A DNA stretch of 64,000 bases, from the NCBI RefSeq assembly GCF_013778455.1, contig NZ_JACEHE010000002.1:248001-312000 (forward strand), read 5' to 3'. Under the pieces are notes generated by a model that saw nothing but the letters and a program-made list of their open reading frames with translations, ran no database searches and was not told the DNA's origin. Origin of the DNA: Streptomyces himalayensis subsp. himalayensis. Its GTDB lineage: Bacteria > Actinomycetota > Actinomycetes > Streptomycetales > Streptomycetaceae. Below are positions 31,711 through 41,376 of this stretch, piece by piece. The position numbers and the translations under genes were made by a program. The number at the start of each line of letters is the position of its first letter. Positions within the stretch are counted from its first letter, which is position 1.

Positions 31711-32347
31711 TCAGCTGGTCAGCACGGGTTGACGGGGGTTCAGGTTCGTTCGTTCGGCCGTTGCCTGGTCGGCGTAGTGCTTCTCCTCGAACTCGACCGG
31801 GCTGAGGTAGCCGAGCCGTTTCTGGATTCGCCGGGAGTTGTAGAAGCCGTCGATGTACTCGAAGGGCGCGAGGTTCGCCTCGGCCCGGGTGGCGAAGACG
31901 CGGCCGCGGATGCACTCCGTCTTGATCACTATCCACAAATTCTCCGCGAGAGCGTTGTCGTACGAGTCCCCGACCTTGCCCATTGATGCTTGAACTCCGC
32001 CCGCTCCAGGCGAGTTGTCAGCTTCACAGACGTGTACTGACAGCCGTGGTCGGCGTGGTGCACGAGTGTGCCGGGCTCGACCTCGCGGGAGGCGAGCGCG
32101 TATTCGAGCGTGGTGAGGACCAGGTCGGCGTCCGCGCGGGCGGAGGTCTCCCAGGCCACCACCCGACGTGAGAACGCGTCCCGGATCGCGGACGGCCACA
32201 AGGGCCCCTCACCGGTCGCAATCATCGTCAGGTCGGTGACCCACAGCCGGTTCGGTGCGGGCGCGGTGAAGTCCCGCTCGACCAGGTCCGGAGCGAGGGT
32301 GGCCGTGGGATCGCGGCGCGTGAAGCCGCCCCGCCGCGGGCTGATCC
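31711..32347 (-). pseudogene. IS3-family transposase (OrfB) remnant, frameshifted
   Basis: The integrase-type catalytic core is present: LVERDFTAPAPNRLWVTDLT (first Asp), HHADHGCQYTS (second Asp), and GDSYDNALAENLWIVIKTE (Glu), followed by RIQKRLGYLSPVEFE. Near 31985 one base is missing from a GGG run (GGCGGAGTTCAAG where the family reads GGCGGGAGTTCAAG), splitting the gene into two frames. The 5' part and OrfA are missing; the sequence joins an IS701 fragment near 32347. Confidence 0.88.
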
Positions 32348-33199
32348 CCGGCCCAGGCGGGCGTCGGCGGCCCACCAGGTCTCGGTGTGCCAGTCGCGGA
32401 AATGACGCTCAACGGGCGTCCACTCGCCGGGATGACGGGTGTCTTGCCAGGTCCCGGCGTGGGCGGCATCGATGGGCGTGTGCGGCTGGTCGGCCGGTGC
32501 CCAGGTGCCGTTGCGGGGTTTGAGTGCCACCACGTAGGCCAGCTCGGCATCCCGCAGCGCGAGGTACCAGTCGTCGCTGACGGAGTAGGCGCAGTCGGCG
32601 ACCACCGCCCGGCATCCGAAGCCCGCCTCCTTTCCCCGGGCCGCGAGGGCGGCTGCCAGCTGCGGTTTCGTGCGGAAGGCCGGGACGGATCGGCCTCGGG
32701 CGAAGTGGTGGGCGGGCGTGTAGGGCTGTGCGTGCAGCGGGTAGTACACGCGGCCGTCGGTCCACACCGTGGTCACCGTGACGATGCCGTTGTCCGTCTT
32801 GCCGTACCGGCCCAGCCACTGCCGGCCCACATGCGCGGTGGCCGTGCCGTCCTTGCGGTCCCCGGAGTCGTCGATCACGATGACCCCGCCGTCGTGCGGA
32901 GCGGTCACCCTCTGCTCGCGCAGCAGCTCAAGCCGCCGGTCGTTGACCTGCTCGGCGTCCCAGGTGGACTCGGACAGGAAGAACTGCAACCGCTGCACCC
33001 CTGGTATCCCTGCGCCGGCCACCGGCTCCGCCCCGGCCAGGCAGGTGATCGTCTTGTTCCGCTCCCGCGGCGCCAGCAACCCGGTCAGGTACTCGCGAAA
33101 CCCCCGCCGCTGGGCGAGGCTGACGAAGAGGTCATCGAACCCGGCCGCATACTCCTCCAGCGGCCCCGACGCGGGCGGACACGGACGGCGAGCAGTCAT
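32348..33199 (-). pseudogene. IS701-family transposase, C-terminally truncated
   Basis: About 284 residues from ATG 33199 (MTARRPC) to the junction near 32347; an intact protein is about 400. It reads FDDLFVSLAQRRGFREYLTGLL, VQRLQFFLSESTWDAEQVN, VIVIDDSGDRKDGTATAHVGRQWLGRYGK (catalytic Asp region), VADCAYSVSDDWYLALRDAELAYVVALK and HFRDWHTETWWAADARLG, then stops matching the family. The reading frame continues by chance into the IS3 fragment, giving a longer open frame to 32228. The upstream end of the element is near 33300. Confidence 0.88.
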
Positions 33200-33306
33200 C
33201 TTCAGCCCCCACCACGGCAGTTGACTCGCTACCACCGCTCTACGACCAGCCCACGTCGCCGTCAACCCAAACTACCGACGAGTTCAACGAACTATCGGTA
33301 AAGAGC

Positions 33307-33951
33307 TCAGTCAACAGCCGCCTCGACGATCAAGGCGAATTGGGGTCGGGACTCCAGGTTTCGGAGTTCAGGGTCATCGCTCTGGCCGGGTGCGTAACGG
33401 CGGACGGCGGAGAAATCAGCTGACCGGAGCTCCGCCTCCACCGCCTCGAAGTCCCACAGGAATCCGGCGTGATGGCCGCAGTCCTGGAAGGTCATGCGCA
33501 GCAGATCAACCGGATGCTCGACCTGGTACCCCCTCCGCCGACACTCCTCCATCTCCCGTCGCGTCTCGTCGTCACGTGCCAGGTACAGCCGCACAGCGTG
33601 CTCGACATCGGGTGTCGACAGCCGGATGCGCCCGCCAGGTGCCAGAACGCGCCGCGCTTCACGGAACATGCGGCGGGCGGGCTCGAGGCGGATGTGCTCG
33701 ATCATGTTGTCGGAGTAGATGTGACTCGCCGAGCCGGAGCGGACGGGCCACGTCCTGGTGGCGTCCAGATAAGACCGCGTGTGCCAGCAGACATCGGTGC
33801 AGATCCAGCCGGGCCGACGGCTCCGGTAGCTCCCCACTTCGATCTTGAGGAGGGGCCCTGATGACCTGGCCGCATGCGCGAACCGGGCCTTGGCGACGGG
33901 GCGGTTGACGGTGCCGATGACCGACTTGGCAACGCGTTTCGCAACGGACAC
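33307..33951 (-). CDS. SAM-dependent methyltransferase (type 11-like)
   Basis: About 214 residues from a GTG at 33951 (the frame is open to 34011). LKIEVGSYRSRRPGWICTDVCWH is a relaxed motif I, then HIYSDNMIEHIRLEPARRMFREARRVLAPGGRIRLSTPDVEHAVRLY, the typical motif II-III stretch, and a C-terminal YQVEHPVDLLRMTFQDCGHHAGFLWDFE. These predicted methyltransferases are common in polysaccharide clusters. The glycine-rich loop is weak (EVGSYRSRRPG), so SAM binding should not be assumed. It is the last gene of the minus-strand run that starts near 41376. Confidence 0.75.
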   Translation of the reverse strand: MSVAKRVAKSVIGTVNRPVAKARFAHAARSSGPLLKIEVGSYRSRRPGWICTDVCWHTRSYLDATRTWPVRSGSASHIYSDNMIEHIRLEPARRMFREARRVLAPGGRIRLSTPDVEHAVRLYLARDDETRREMEECRRRGYQVEHPVDLLRMTFQDCGHHAGFLWDFEAVEAELRSADFSAVRRYAPGQSDDPELRNLESRPQFALIVEAAVD

Positions 33952-34459
33952 GCGAGCGACGCTACAGCGCTGCCTCGGAGCGGCTTTGGTGCCACACCCG
34001 GCATGCGGCATGCATCACTCGCCCAGTCGTCCGGCACGCAGCCTGTTGGTATTCCTGACGGGTCTTCCGCAGACCCGACGCAGCCCGAATCGCATGTCGT
34101 CAATCGCCGCAGCCATCCTCGCCCTGGAGCGGCAACGCTGAAAGGGCTCAGTGACTCGAAGCTGACCTTCGTCCGGTACCCCGGCACTCGTGACATTTTT
34201 CCTCCGGAAGGTGTCCAAGCAGCAAGTTCCGCAGGTAGTTGCGGGAACCGTCGATGCCGAGAAAGCCTCCGGACATGCTTCCGTGCAAAAAGTTCAATGA
34301 GCGCCGCCGAGACCAGCCGAACTCGGCATCAAGCACCTGCATTGCCGCTGGCCTTGGGCCAAGGGAAACCCTCGTCACCAAGACCCGCGCTCCGCCATCC
34401 GCCGACGCAGCGAGACATGCAGACCCTGCCGGGGATTCCGAGCCGACCGTTCCACGACA
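33952..34459. other. Intergenic region, 508 bases, possible small remnant
   Basis: Lies between the methyltransferase and the flippase gene. A minus-strand 77-codon frame (34148-34381) reads LDAEFGWSRRRSLNFLHGS and GGFLGIDGSRNYLRNLLLG but has no family match that I recognise and no clear ribosome site. Otherwise nothing was identified. Confidence 0.35.
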
Positions 34460-36034
34460 TCAGCCTTCCTTTCGATGGGTGGTCACCGATCGGGGAATCG
34501 TTGTGAACACTGTTGGGACCAACGCACGTTGGTGCACCACACGGATGCCTTTGAGCAGTTTTCCGTATCGGAGGAGGACGCCGGCGAGCAGTGCAGCCGT
34601 GAGGAGTTGCGCCGCCAGCGCCGCGGTGGCCGGAACGATCCCGTCGGCGGCGTGCCCGACGGCCAAGACGCAAAGTCCGACCATGAGGGCCACCAACGAG
34701 GCCTCCATGTAGGAGACCACGACATGACGCACTGATCCGGGAATCACTCTCCCCATCCATAAGACATAGGCCACGTGTTGCACGAGCCTGCACATCAACA
34801 GAGCAATGACCAAGCCGTGGATCCCCGATTCGGAAGCGATGGCGAAGCCGACCCCAGCGACGAGGGCGGCCAGATGCAGGATCTCGATGACTGCCTTCTG
34901 CCACACTCGTCCCATTGCCGCAGCCGTCGCAGCGGGAAAATACGTGACGACGTTGAGCGTACCGAGGAATGCCAGCGGTGGCACCAAGTCGGCGGTCTTC
35001 TCCCAGCCTTCGCCCAGCAGTACTTGCACGGCATTCCTAGAGCACGCGGCGATGGTTGCCGCCATGAACAGGAAGAGCAGGGTCGTCATCGCAAGGCTGT
35101 CGACATACGCGCTCTTCAGCCGTGCATGTTCGGCCTGGATACGGCTGAAAGCCGAGAACAGGACCTTGTTCACCGCGGTGGCCACCTGATGCAGAGGCAG
35201 CACTGCCATGAACCAGGCCCGGTTGTAGTATCCCAGAATTTCCATCCCGGCATACCTGCCGATGACAAAGGTTTCGCCACTGGTTGTCAGAAACTCCAGG
35301 AATCCTACACAAGATACCTGGGTGCTAATCGACGCCATCTCCCGCATAGCGCAGAGACTGAACAGCGGGCGCGGATCATGCCTGACCAGAGCGATACTGG
35401 CTGCCGTCATGACAACGGACTGACCGACCCCCGCGTAGACCAGGCTCCATACTCCACTGCCCGCGAGTGCTGAGGTCAGACCGATACCGCAGTAGCCGAA
35501 CAGATACGAGCCGAATTCAGTCAGAGCAAGGCTCTTGTAGCGCATGTCCCGGCGAAGGAGTCCCACAGCGGTCGAGCCGATTGCGGAGATCACGAAGGTC
35601 AGTGCCAGAATCCGGCATACCCCGACCAGTTCGCCGGGGCCGTTGACGACGCGGACACCGAAGGGAGTGACGAACCAGCAGACGGCAAACATGCCGACTC
35701 CGGTCGCGATTCCGACCGCGAGAGCGGCCCGGACATGCCGGACTTCGAGAACCGGCCGCTGCACGACCGCCAAACTCAGACCGCTCTGAGCGAAGTAGAT
35801 CACAAAGCGAAGCATGAACATCGCCAGCCCCACGAGCCCGAAGTCTGCCGGTGTGAGCAACCGGCTCATCACGGCCGTGTAGGGCACCTGGACCACAAAG
35901 GAAGCGACCGCTCCGAGCAGGGTCCACCTCACCCCATCGGCGGCAGTCGAGGTCAGACGGGCCGGCGACGCTCGCCGGGCGGAGACACTGTCCGCGAGGG
36001 CTACGTCCGAGACATAGGGCTTCCCGTCGGTCAC
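34460..36034 (-). CDS. Wzx-like polysaccharide flippase (MOP superfamily)
   Basis: 524 residues from a GTG at 36034, which overlaps the stop of the upstream gene (GTGA, 36031-36034). About 12-14 hydrophobic helices start at residue 35 with VRWTLLGAVASFVVQVPYTAVMSRLLTPADFGLVGLAMFMLRFVIYFAQSGL, the conserved N-terminus of Wzx/TuaB-type exporters. GLLRRDMRYKSLA and RAWFMAVLPLHQVATAVNKVLFSAFSRIQ are also family features. It flips lipid-linked repeat units across the membrane. Confidence 0.9.
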   Translation of the reverse strand: MTDGKPYVSDVALADSVSARRASPARLTSTAADGVRWTLLGAVASFVVQVPYTAVMSRLLTPADFGLVGLAMFMLRFVIYFAQSGLSLAVVQRPVLEVRHVRAALAVGIATGVGMFAVCWFVTPFGVRVVNGPGELVGVCRILALTFVISAIGSTAVGLLRRDMRYKSLALTEFGSYLFGYCGIGLTSALAGSGVWSLVYAGVGQSVVMTAASIALVRHDPRPLFSLCAMREMASISTQVSCVGFLEFLTTSGETFVIGRYAGMEILGYYNRAWFMAVLPLHQVATAVNKVLFSAFSRIQAEHARLKSAYVDSLAMTTLLFLFMAATIAACSRNAVQVLLGEGWEKTADLVPPLAFLGTLNVVTYFPAATAAAMGRVWQKAVIEILHLAALVAGVGFAIASESGIHGLVIALLMCRLVQHVAYVLWMGRVIPGSVRHVVVSYMEASLVALMVGLCVLAVGHAADGIVPATAALAAQLLTAALLAGVLLRYGKLLKGIRVVHQRALVPTVFTTIPRSVTTHRKEG

Positions 36035-36810
36035 AGGCCCAAGGCTGACGTCGCTGCCGTCCGGCTCCGTGGCAGACGTCGCAGCTCCGGAAGTCCTTCC
36101 AATTCCACTGCGGGCACGGCACCTGGAGCCACGAGGACAGCGCACCCGCGCCGGGCACCGGCTTCCTCACGCGAGGGGCAACGGGGCCAGAAGACCTCGT
36201 AGGGACCGATGGCCTCATCTCCCAGATACTCGATCGACAGCTCCCGGTCGCCATACGTGTCGAAGGCATAACCGCTGTCGTCGAGAACCTTGAAGTCATC
36301 GATCACGATGACGGAGTCGGTCCACTCCTTGGTGATGAGTGCAACTTCTTCCCGCAGGGGCAGATCCTCTTTCCAGTGGGCGTCGAGATAGAACAGGACA
36401 TAGGATGGGGGAAAGTGGTCGGCGTTGCGCAGTTTTTTCAGCGCGGCTCGAGAGTCTCCAACGAGTACCCGTACCTCCGGGATCTTACGGAAGCGCCGCT
36501 TCGCGCAGTACGCAAATCCTCGATTCTTCTCGACTGTGCAAACGGGCTGCTCCGACACATTCAAGAAGAACTGGGCAGAAGCCCCGTAGAACGTACCGGA
36601 CTCAAAGATCGCTTCAGGATCGATCGTTCGGACCAGTGAGCGGAACAAGCTCTGCCGAAAGCGTTGCCCATTGAGGTGAGGGTACGGTCCATACAGGCAG
36701 GGCTTAACTGCACGAACTATCCTTGTGATCGACCGTTGGAGCGATCCGGACACACGTTCCAAAGGTCGGCGGCCGATGTCGCAGCCTACGGTAACCTGCA
36801 TGCAAGGCAT
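36031..36810 (-). CDS. Methyltransferase-fold protein of a polysaccharide cluster
   Basis: About 259 residues from ATG 36810 (GGAAGGG nine bases upstream; the frame is open to 36861). EAIFESGTFYGASAQFFLN is a degenerate SAM-binding loop, VCTVEKNRGFAYCAKRRF the acidic strand, VRVLVGDSRAALKKL the third motif, and VLFYLDAHWKEDLPLREEVALI plus SVIVIDDF the end of the core. The FYLDAHW and VIDDF pair resembles the TylF/CmcI family, so metal-dependent methyl transfer is possible but unproven. Translationally coupled to the flippase. Confidence 0.65.
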   Translation of the reverse strand: MPCMQVTVGCDIGRRPLERVSGSLQRSITRIVRAVKPCLYGPYPHLNGQRFRQSLFRSLVRTIDPEAIFESGTFYGASAQFFLNVSEQPVCTVEKNRGFAYCAKRRFRKIPEVRVLVGDSRAALKKLRNADHFPPSYVLFYLDAHWKEDLPLREEVALITKEWTDSVIVIDDFKVLDDSGYAFDTYGDRELSIEYLGDEAIGPYEVFWPRCPSREEAGARRGCAVLVAPGAVPAVELEGLPELRRLPRSRTAATSALGL

Positions 36811-37022
36811 ATGGTCACACCCTTCCATAGCACCCAACCCCGATCGTATTGACCTGCCCACCTCTCATAACCGTATGAGGAATGGGTGTCATTTGAGAAC
36901 CACTCATCCGGATGAGCCAAGAGGAATTTAATTCCCGTATGGGGATGAGCCGCGAGAGCGTTTTAAGCAGGCCGTGGGTGTTGTCGCAGGACCAGCACGG
37001 CCAACGTCAGCTCAAGACGGGA

Positions 37023-37856
37023 TTAGTTCGTCAGGTGGGACCTGATCGCATTGCGGAGCCTGGCTCGCTTCGCATCGTCCTGCAGAGAGCCGGTGACGAA
37101 CCTGAGGGCCGATGCGGCGTGTTCAGCAGCCATCGTCACAACCGAGTCGTTGTTGGTCAGGTACTGCTCGGGGACGCCGAACAGGCGCGCTGGCATCCGG
37201 CCCGCGGAACGAATGCCTGTGACCTGGTTGGCGAGATTGTGCCCATGGATCACCTGAAGCCACGCGGGTCGGCATCGGACCTGCACCTGAGGGTGATCCG
37301 TGATCATATGGTGAGATCTGCAGAACACCGTACCCCACGGACGCCCGGGCAAATTCGGCTCGATATAGGAGATGAACGGGTTAGCGATGTACGGGCGCAG
37401 GTAGAACCGCCCGGCAGACATCTGGTAACCAAACACAAGGTTGACGAAGTAGGCACCGTCGACCTTGCCGAGCTGTCTTTGAACGGCCTCGACGTAATGT
37501 GGCGCCAGCGCATCGTCACAGTCGAGACGACTGGTGATCAAATATTTCTGCCGACCCAGCCCGGCTGTGGAGATGGCCTTGTTCACTGATGTCGGACCGA
37601 ACCCACCTTCCACCCAGACAGGTTGGAAAACACCGTCAGCCGAGAGCTTCTCGATCTGGCCGCGCCAACGCTGCGGCGTTCGAGCGTCACAGAACACGAA
37701 CCACTGTCGAGGCGCACGTCGCTGGCGACGGACGGATGGCAGGCACAGGTCGCGAAAGATGGGAAACCTGGCAGCCACCCATTCCTCAGGAGGCGGTTCC
37801 TGGTCGTCCATGAACCGCACATTGAACCGCGTGAGGAGAATGTGCTCAACAGCCAT
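37023..37856 (-). CDS. Putative rhamnosyltransferase-family glycosyltransferase
   Basis: 277 residues. It matches the putative rhamnosyl-transferase family: an opening EHILLTRFNVRF, then WVAARFPIFRDLCLPSVRRQ and QWFVFCDARTPQRW, and a central KYLITSRLDCDDALAPHYVEAVQRQL, whose DCDD is a DxD-like donor/metal motif. The C-terminus (SLQDDAKRARLRNAIRSHL) is also typical. The sugar specificity is not established in this family. Confidence 0.85.
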   Translation of the reverse strand: MAVEHILLTRFNVRFMDDQEPPPEEWVAARFPIFRDLCLPSVRRQRRAPRQWFVFCDARTPQRWRGQIEKLSADGVFQPVWVEGGFGPTSVNKAISTAGLGRQKYLITSRLDCDDALAPHYVEAVQRQLGKVDGAYFVNLVFGYQMSAGRFYLRPYIANPFISYIEPNLPGRPWGTVFCRSHHMITDHPQVQVRCRPAWLQVIHGHNLANQVTGIRSAGRMPARLFGVPEQYLTNNDSVVTMAAEHAASALRFVTGSLQDDAKRARLRNAIRSHLTN

Positions 37857-37957
37857 GGCTGCAGTATCGAATGGACTGATTCAGGTCTGCTGTCACGTGT
37901 CGAATATCCGGCTCGGACAGCATGGCGGACCGCTGGACCACAGCTAGCCTCGATTCG

Positions 37958-39292
37958 TCAGTGGTCGTGAACACTGCAGGCAGACGTGGGTGTTCCCATC
38001 AACTGGAGCAATCCGTCGCAAAAACGCCGGGCCATTTCCTCGACCGTGTAGGCGGCGGCGTCCTTCCGGCAGGCGGCCTGGAGCACGTGCAGGCGCCGAG
38101 GGGCGTTCAACAGCGCCGTCACGGCCCCAACATAGGCATCCAGGGAATCCGGCGTGATCAGGGAGTTGCGGCCGTGAGTGAGGTACTCGAACTCCGGGGC
38201 GTGCCAGGGCCAGTCTGTGGTGACGACCGGTGTCCGCAGGGCGAAGGAGTCAACCGCGCACAGGCCGACACGGCCCGGCATCAGCATGACGTCGCTGACC
38301 GCGCCGAGCAGCGCGGTGCGCGCTCCCGTCGCACGCCCCAGTGCCACCACCGGGCTGCCGGGCTGAGAGGCGGCGTCGTCCACCAGGAGCCGGTCGGCGC
38401 CGTCCCCTGCGACCAGCAGGCGGAAGCCGGGAAGTTCCGCGGCGATCTGCCTTGCGGATTCCAGAAGGAAGGGGATTCGTTTGGGAGCGTCCAGTCCGCC
38501 CAGGAACAGCGCGGTGCGGCCGGGGACCAGATCGAACTGTTTCCTCAACAGCGCGGCCTCGACATGCTCCCGAGTCCCGGCCTCCTCGGCGCGTTCACAG
38601 TCTTCGGCGAGCGCCGTCGTATCGACAGAGTTGCGTACGACGGTGATCCGGTCGGCGGGAAAGCCCCGCGCGGTGAGATGTGCAGCCCCGCCTTCTGTAT
38701 AGGCGAAGAACCAGGCACCGCGCCGCGTCAGCGCGTCCTTGGCCAATGACTCGATGCGGGTCACCGGCTTGGTATACGTCCGGCCGTGTCCCCAGAATGC
38801 CACTGGAGGAGCATGGCCGGCGAACCGTGCGATCTGCTGCCTCAGCAGCAGGGGATACGTGTCGAGGTTCTGCAGTGCCTGCTCCACTACGACCGCGTCA
38901 GCGGAGGCCGCCCGATTCCGCAGGTGGCGCCAGGTCAAGGATCTTCCACCCGGAATGGACACTTGTCGCGTGGGCACCTGCCTCGCGCAGGCGCAGTGCG
39001 CGGAGTCCCTTCTGGCCGCCTGGACGGAGGCAGGGGTCCCGTAGAGCACCTCCAGCGTGATGCCCTCGGTTTCGAGGAGTGTCTGGAGCCGTTCGTAGAA
39101 GCCGGTCCGGTAGCCAGGAAGGTACGGCTGCACCAACAGGACCCGCCGTCGGCTTTGCCTGGGGCCCCCGCCGCCTCGGCCACTCGCGGATCTGTGCGAC
39201 CCCCGCGCGCTCTTGGTTGCGGAATCTTGCCAGGCCCTTCGCGCATGGCTTTTCAAGCTGGACACACCTCCAGTGCCTGAGGCCGGTGCCAT
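37958..39292 (-). CDS. GT4-family glycosyltransferase
   Basis: 444 residues. A basic N-terminal extension (about 48 residues) leads into RRVLLVQPYLPGYRTGFYERLQTLL. The C-terminal half shows ITVVRNSVDTTAL, ALFLGGLDAPKRIPFLLESARQI, FRLLVAGDGADRLLV and a donor-site DSFALRTPVVTTDWPWHAPEFEYL; the usual E-x7-E pair is altered here. It lies in the minus-strand operon between the WecG-like enzyme and the rhamnosyltransferase-like gene. Confidence 0.85.
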   Translation of the reverse strand: MAPASGTGGVSSLKSHARRAWQDSATKSARGSHRSASGRGGGGPRQSRRRVLLVQPYLPGYRTGFYERLQTLLETEGITLEVLYGTPASVQAARRDSAHCACARQVPTRQVSIPGGRSLTWRHLRNRAASADAVVVEQALQNLDTYPLLLRQQIARFAGHAPPVAFWGHGRTYTKPVTRIESLAKDALTRRGAWFFAYTEGGAAHLTARGFPADRITVVRNSVDTTALAEDCERAEEAGTREHVEAALLRKQFDLVPGRTALFLGGLDAPKRIPFLLESARQIAAELPGFRLLVAGDGADRLLVDDAASQPGSPVVALGRATGARTALLGAVSDVMLMPGRVGLCAVDSFALRTPVVTTDWPWHAPEFEYLTHGRNSLITPDSLDAYVGAVTALLNAPRRLHVLQAACRKDAAAYTVEEMARRFCDGLLQLMGTPTSACSVHDH

Positions 39293-39433
39293 GGCGACCT
39301 TGCTTCAGTCACCATCGGCGCGGCTGTTCCCCTGTGCGGGACGCCCTCGGCGCCCGTACACCGAGAGCATTCTTGGTTTCGGGTATGCCTCCCCCGACCA
39401 CACGTGCGGCGAGTCGTCGCGGGGAAGCCAGGA

Positions 39434-40369
39434 TCAACTGGCCGGCCTGCATGCCTTGCGTTGGGCACCAACTGGGCTTCCTGCCCCTGCGGACCGGAGC
39501 ACGCCCTTGCCGAGCGCCTGGCAGGCGACACCTTGGAGAAACCGGGCGTTGCCGAACAGGTAGCGACGCCACAAGCGGCGCGGTTCGCACCCCAGCCGGA
39601 ACAGCCATTCCAACCCGTTGCACTGCATCCAAGACGGCGCCTGCCGTTTGGTTCCGGCGATGAAGTCGAAGGCGGCACCGACCGCCACGGCGACCACGGG
39701 CAGTGAGACACACAGTTCGGCCGCCTTGCGGTCCTGCAGCGGGGTGCCGAGGCCCACCCAGACGATGTCCGCACCGCAGGCGCGGATCTCCTCCTCCTGT
39801 CCCCGCCGCTCCTGCATGGTGAGAGGCCGGAAGGGCGGCGAGCACGCGCCTGCGATGACGGCACGGGGAAACCGCCTGTGTAGCTCCCGTCGCAGGGAGC
39901 CGAGCACCTGCGGGGTCGAGCCGAGCAGGTAGTGGCGCAGTCCGGTGCCCTGGCTGAGCTCGAAGACGTTCAGGACGAGGTCGGGGCCGTAAACCCGGAT
40001 GCCCGGCATGGTCTTGTCCCGGTGCAGCAGACGGTTGGCCCACACCACCGGCTGGCCGTCCGGGAGGTTGAGGGACGCCGATCGCAGGACGTCCCCCAGC
40101 TCCGGGTCCCGGTCGGCGAGCGCGAGCGTGTAGGCGTTGCACAGATGAACGTCACTGCCACGCCCTGTGCCGACCCTTGGGGCAGCCCCCGTGGCTGTCC
40201 CTGTGGCGGCCTCGGGATCCGCGGCCTCGCGCGTTCTGCGCATCTGATCCGCGAGCGTCAGGACCTGACGCGCCGCGCCAAGAGGCGTGTGCGCGGTGAT
40301 GGGAATGCCCATGCACTCGACCTTGGCCGTATGACGGAGGGTTTTGTCCGACTCTACTGACTTGATCAC
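39434..40369 (-). CDS. WecG/TagA/CpsF-family glycosyltransferase
   Basis: 311 residues from a GTG at 40369, which overlaps the stop of the upstream epimerase (GTGA, 40366-40369). Diagnostic features: NAYTLALADRDPELGDVLRSASLNLPDGQPVVWANRLL (the conserved Asp of LPDG), YLLGSTPQVLGSLRREL, CSPPFRPL and IVWVGLGTPLQDRKAAEL. Family members transfer ManNAc, Glc or GlcA-type sugars onto a lipid-linked acceptor. It probably adds the second sugar of the repeat unit. Confidence 0.92.
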   Translation of the reverse strand: MIKSVESDKTLRHTAKVECMGIPITAHTPLGAARQVLTLADQMRRTREAADPEAATGTATGAAPRVGTGRGSDVHLCNAYTLALADRDPELGDVLRSASLNLPDGQPVVWANRLLHRDKTMPGIRVYGPDLVLNVFELSQGTGLRHYLLGSTPQVLGSLRRELHRRFPRAVIAGACSPPFRPLTMQERRGQEEEIRACGADIVWVGLGTPLQDRKAAELCVSLPVVAVAVGAAFDFIAGTKRQAPSWMQCNGLEWLFRLGCEPRRLWRRYLFGNARFLQGVACQALGKGVLRSAGAGSPVGAQRKACRPAS

Positions 40370-41376
40370 GACTGCACCGCGGTGCGGGTCACGATCACCG
40401 GAGGGGTGCGCTTCTGCTGCAGGCCGATCCCTCCGATGCCGTCTGTGCTCAAGCGGCGACGGAAGCACGCGATCGTCTCGCGCAGCCCGTGCTCGACAGG
40501 CGTTGTGGGCTCCCAGCCCAGCAGCTCACGGGCCAGGGTGATGTCCGGGCGCCGTCTCTCCGGATCATCCTGGGGCCTCGGAATCGTCGTCAGCGGGGAT
40601 GCAGATCCGGTGAGCTTGGTGATCCACTGGGCGAGCTCGTACATGGTGACCTCGTGCGGATTGCCCAGATTGACCGGTCCCCCGTGGTCGCTCTCCAGCA
40701 TGCGCAGCAGTCCCTCAACGAGGTCGTCGACGTAGCACAAGGACCGGGTCTGGCTGCCGTCCCCGGTGACAGTGAGGGGTTCTCCGCGCAGTGCCTGGCA
40801 GATGAAAGTGGGGATGGCACGTCCGTCGTCGGCGCGCATCCGCGGGCCGAAGGTGTTGAAGATACGAACGATCTTGGCGTCGATGCCGAGAGTCCGACGG
40901 TATGCCGCGGTCAGCGCCTCGCTGAAGCGCTTGGCCTCGTCGTAGACGGACCGCGGGCCGACGGGGTTGACATGCCCCCAGTAACTCTCGGGCTGCGGAT
41001 GAACCTGCGGGTCGCCGTACGACTCCGACGTCGAGGTCAGCAGGAAACGGGCACGTTTCTCTGCGGCCAGATCGAGAGCGTTCCATGTGCCCGCTGACCC
41101 GGTACGCAGCGTTTGCAGCGGGAGCCGCAAATAATCCACGGGGGAAGCTGGAGACGCCATATGAATGACGGCGTCCACAGGGCCTTCCACATTCAGTCCC
41201 TGATTCACATCCGCGCGAATGAAGTGAAATCCGGGAGAGTCCCTCAAATGGTCGATGTTATGCGGCGTGGAGGTAAGGAAGTCGTCCACGCACACGACGT
41301 CGCCGCCTGCAGCAAGCAGGCGTTCACACAGGTGAGAGCCAATGAAACCGGCACCACCAGTAACTACTGCACGCAT
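40366..41376 (-). CDS. UDP-glucuronate decarboxylase-like epimerase (UDP-xylose synthase family)
   Basis: 336 residues from ATG 41376 (GAGAGGG upstream). The GxxGxxG is GGAGFIG (7-13); Tyr145 and Lys149 (YDEAKR) and the UXS-specific blocks LTSTSESYGDPQVHPQPESYWGHVNPVGPRSVYDE and IFNTFGPRMRADDGRAIPTFICQALRGEPLTV are present. It would make UDP-xylose (pentose) from UDP-glucuronate. The residue after YGDP and the TSTSE core fit the family well; related dTDP-glucose dehydratases lack HPQPESYWG. First gene of the minus-strand run. Confidence 0.88.
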   Translation of the reverse strand: MRAVVTGGAGFIGSHLCERLLAAGGDVVCVDDFLTSTPHNIDHLRDSPGFHFIRADVNQGLNVEGPVDAVIHMASPASPVDYLRLPLQTLRTGSAGTWNALDLAAEKRARFLLTSTSESYGDPQVHPQPESYWGHVNPVGPRSVYDEAKRFSEALTAAYRRTLGIDAKIVRIFNTFGPRMRADDGRAIPTFICQALRGEPLTVTGDGSQTRSLCYVDDLVEGLLRMLESDHGGPVNLGNPHEVTMYELAQWITKLTGSASPLTTIPRPQDDPERRRPDITLARELLGWEPTTPVEHGLRETIACFRRRLSTDGIGGIGLQQKRTPPVIVTRTAVQS

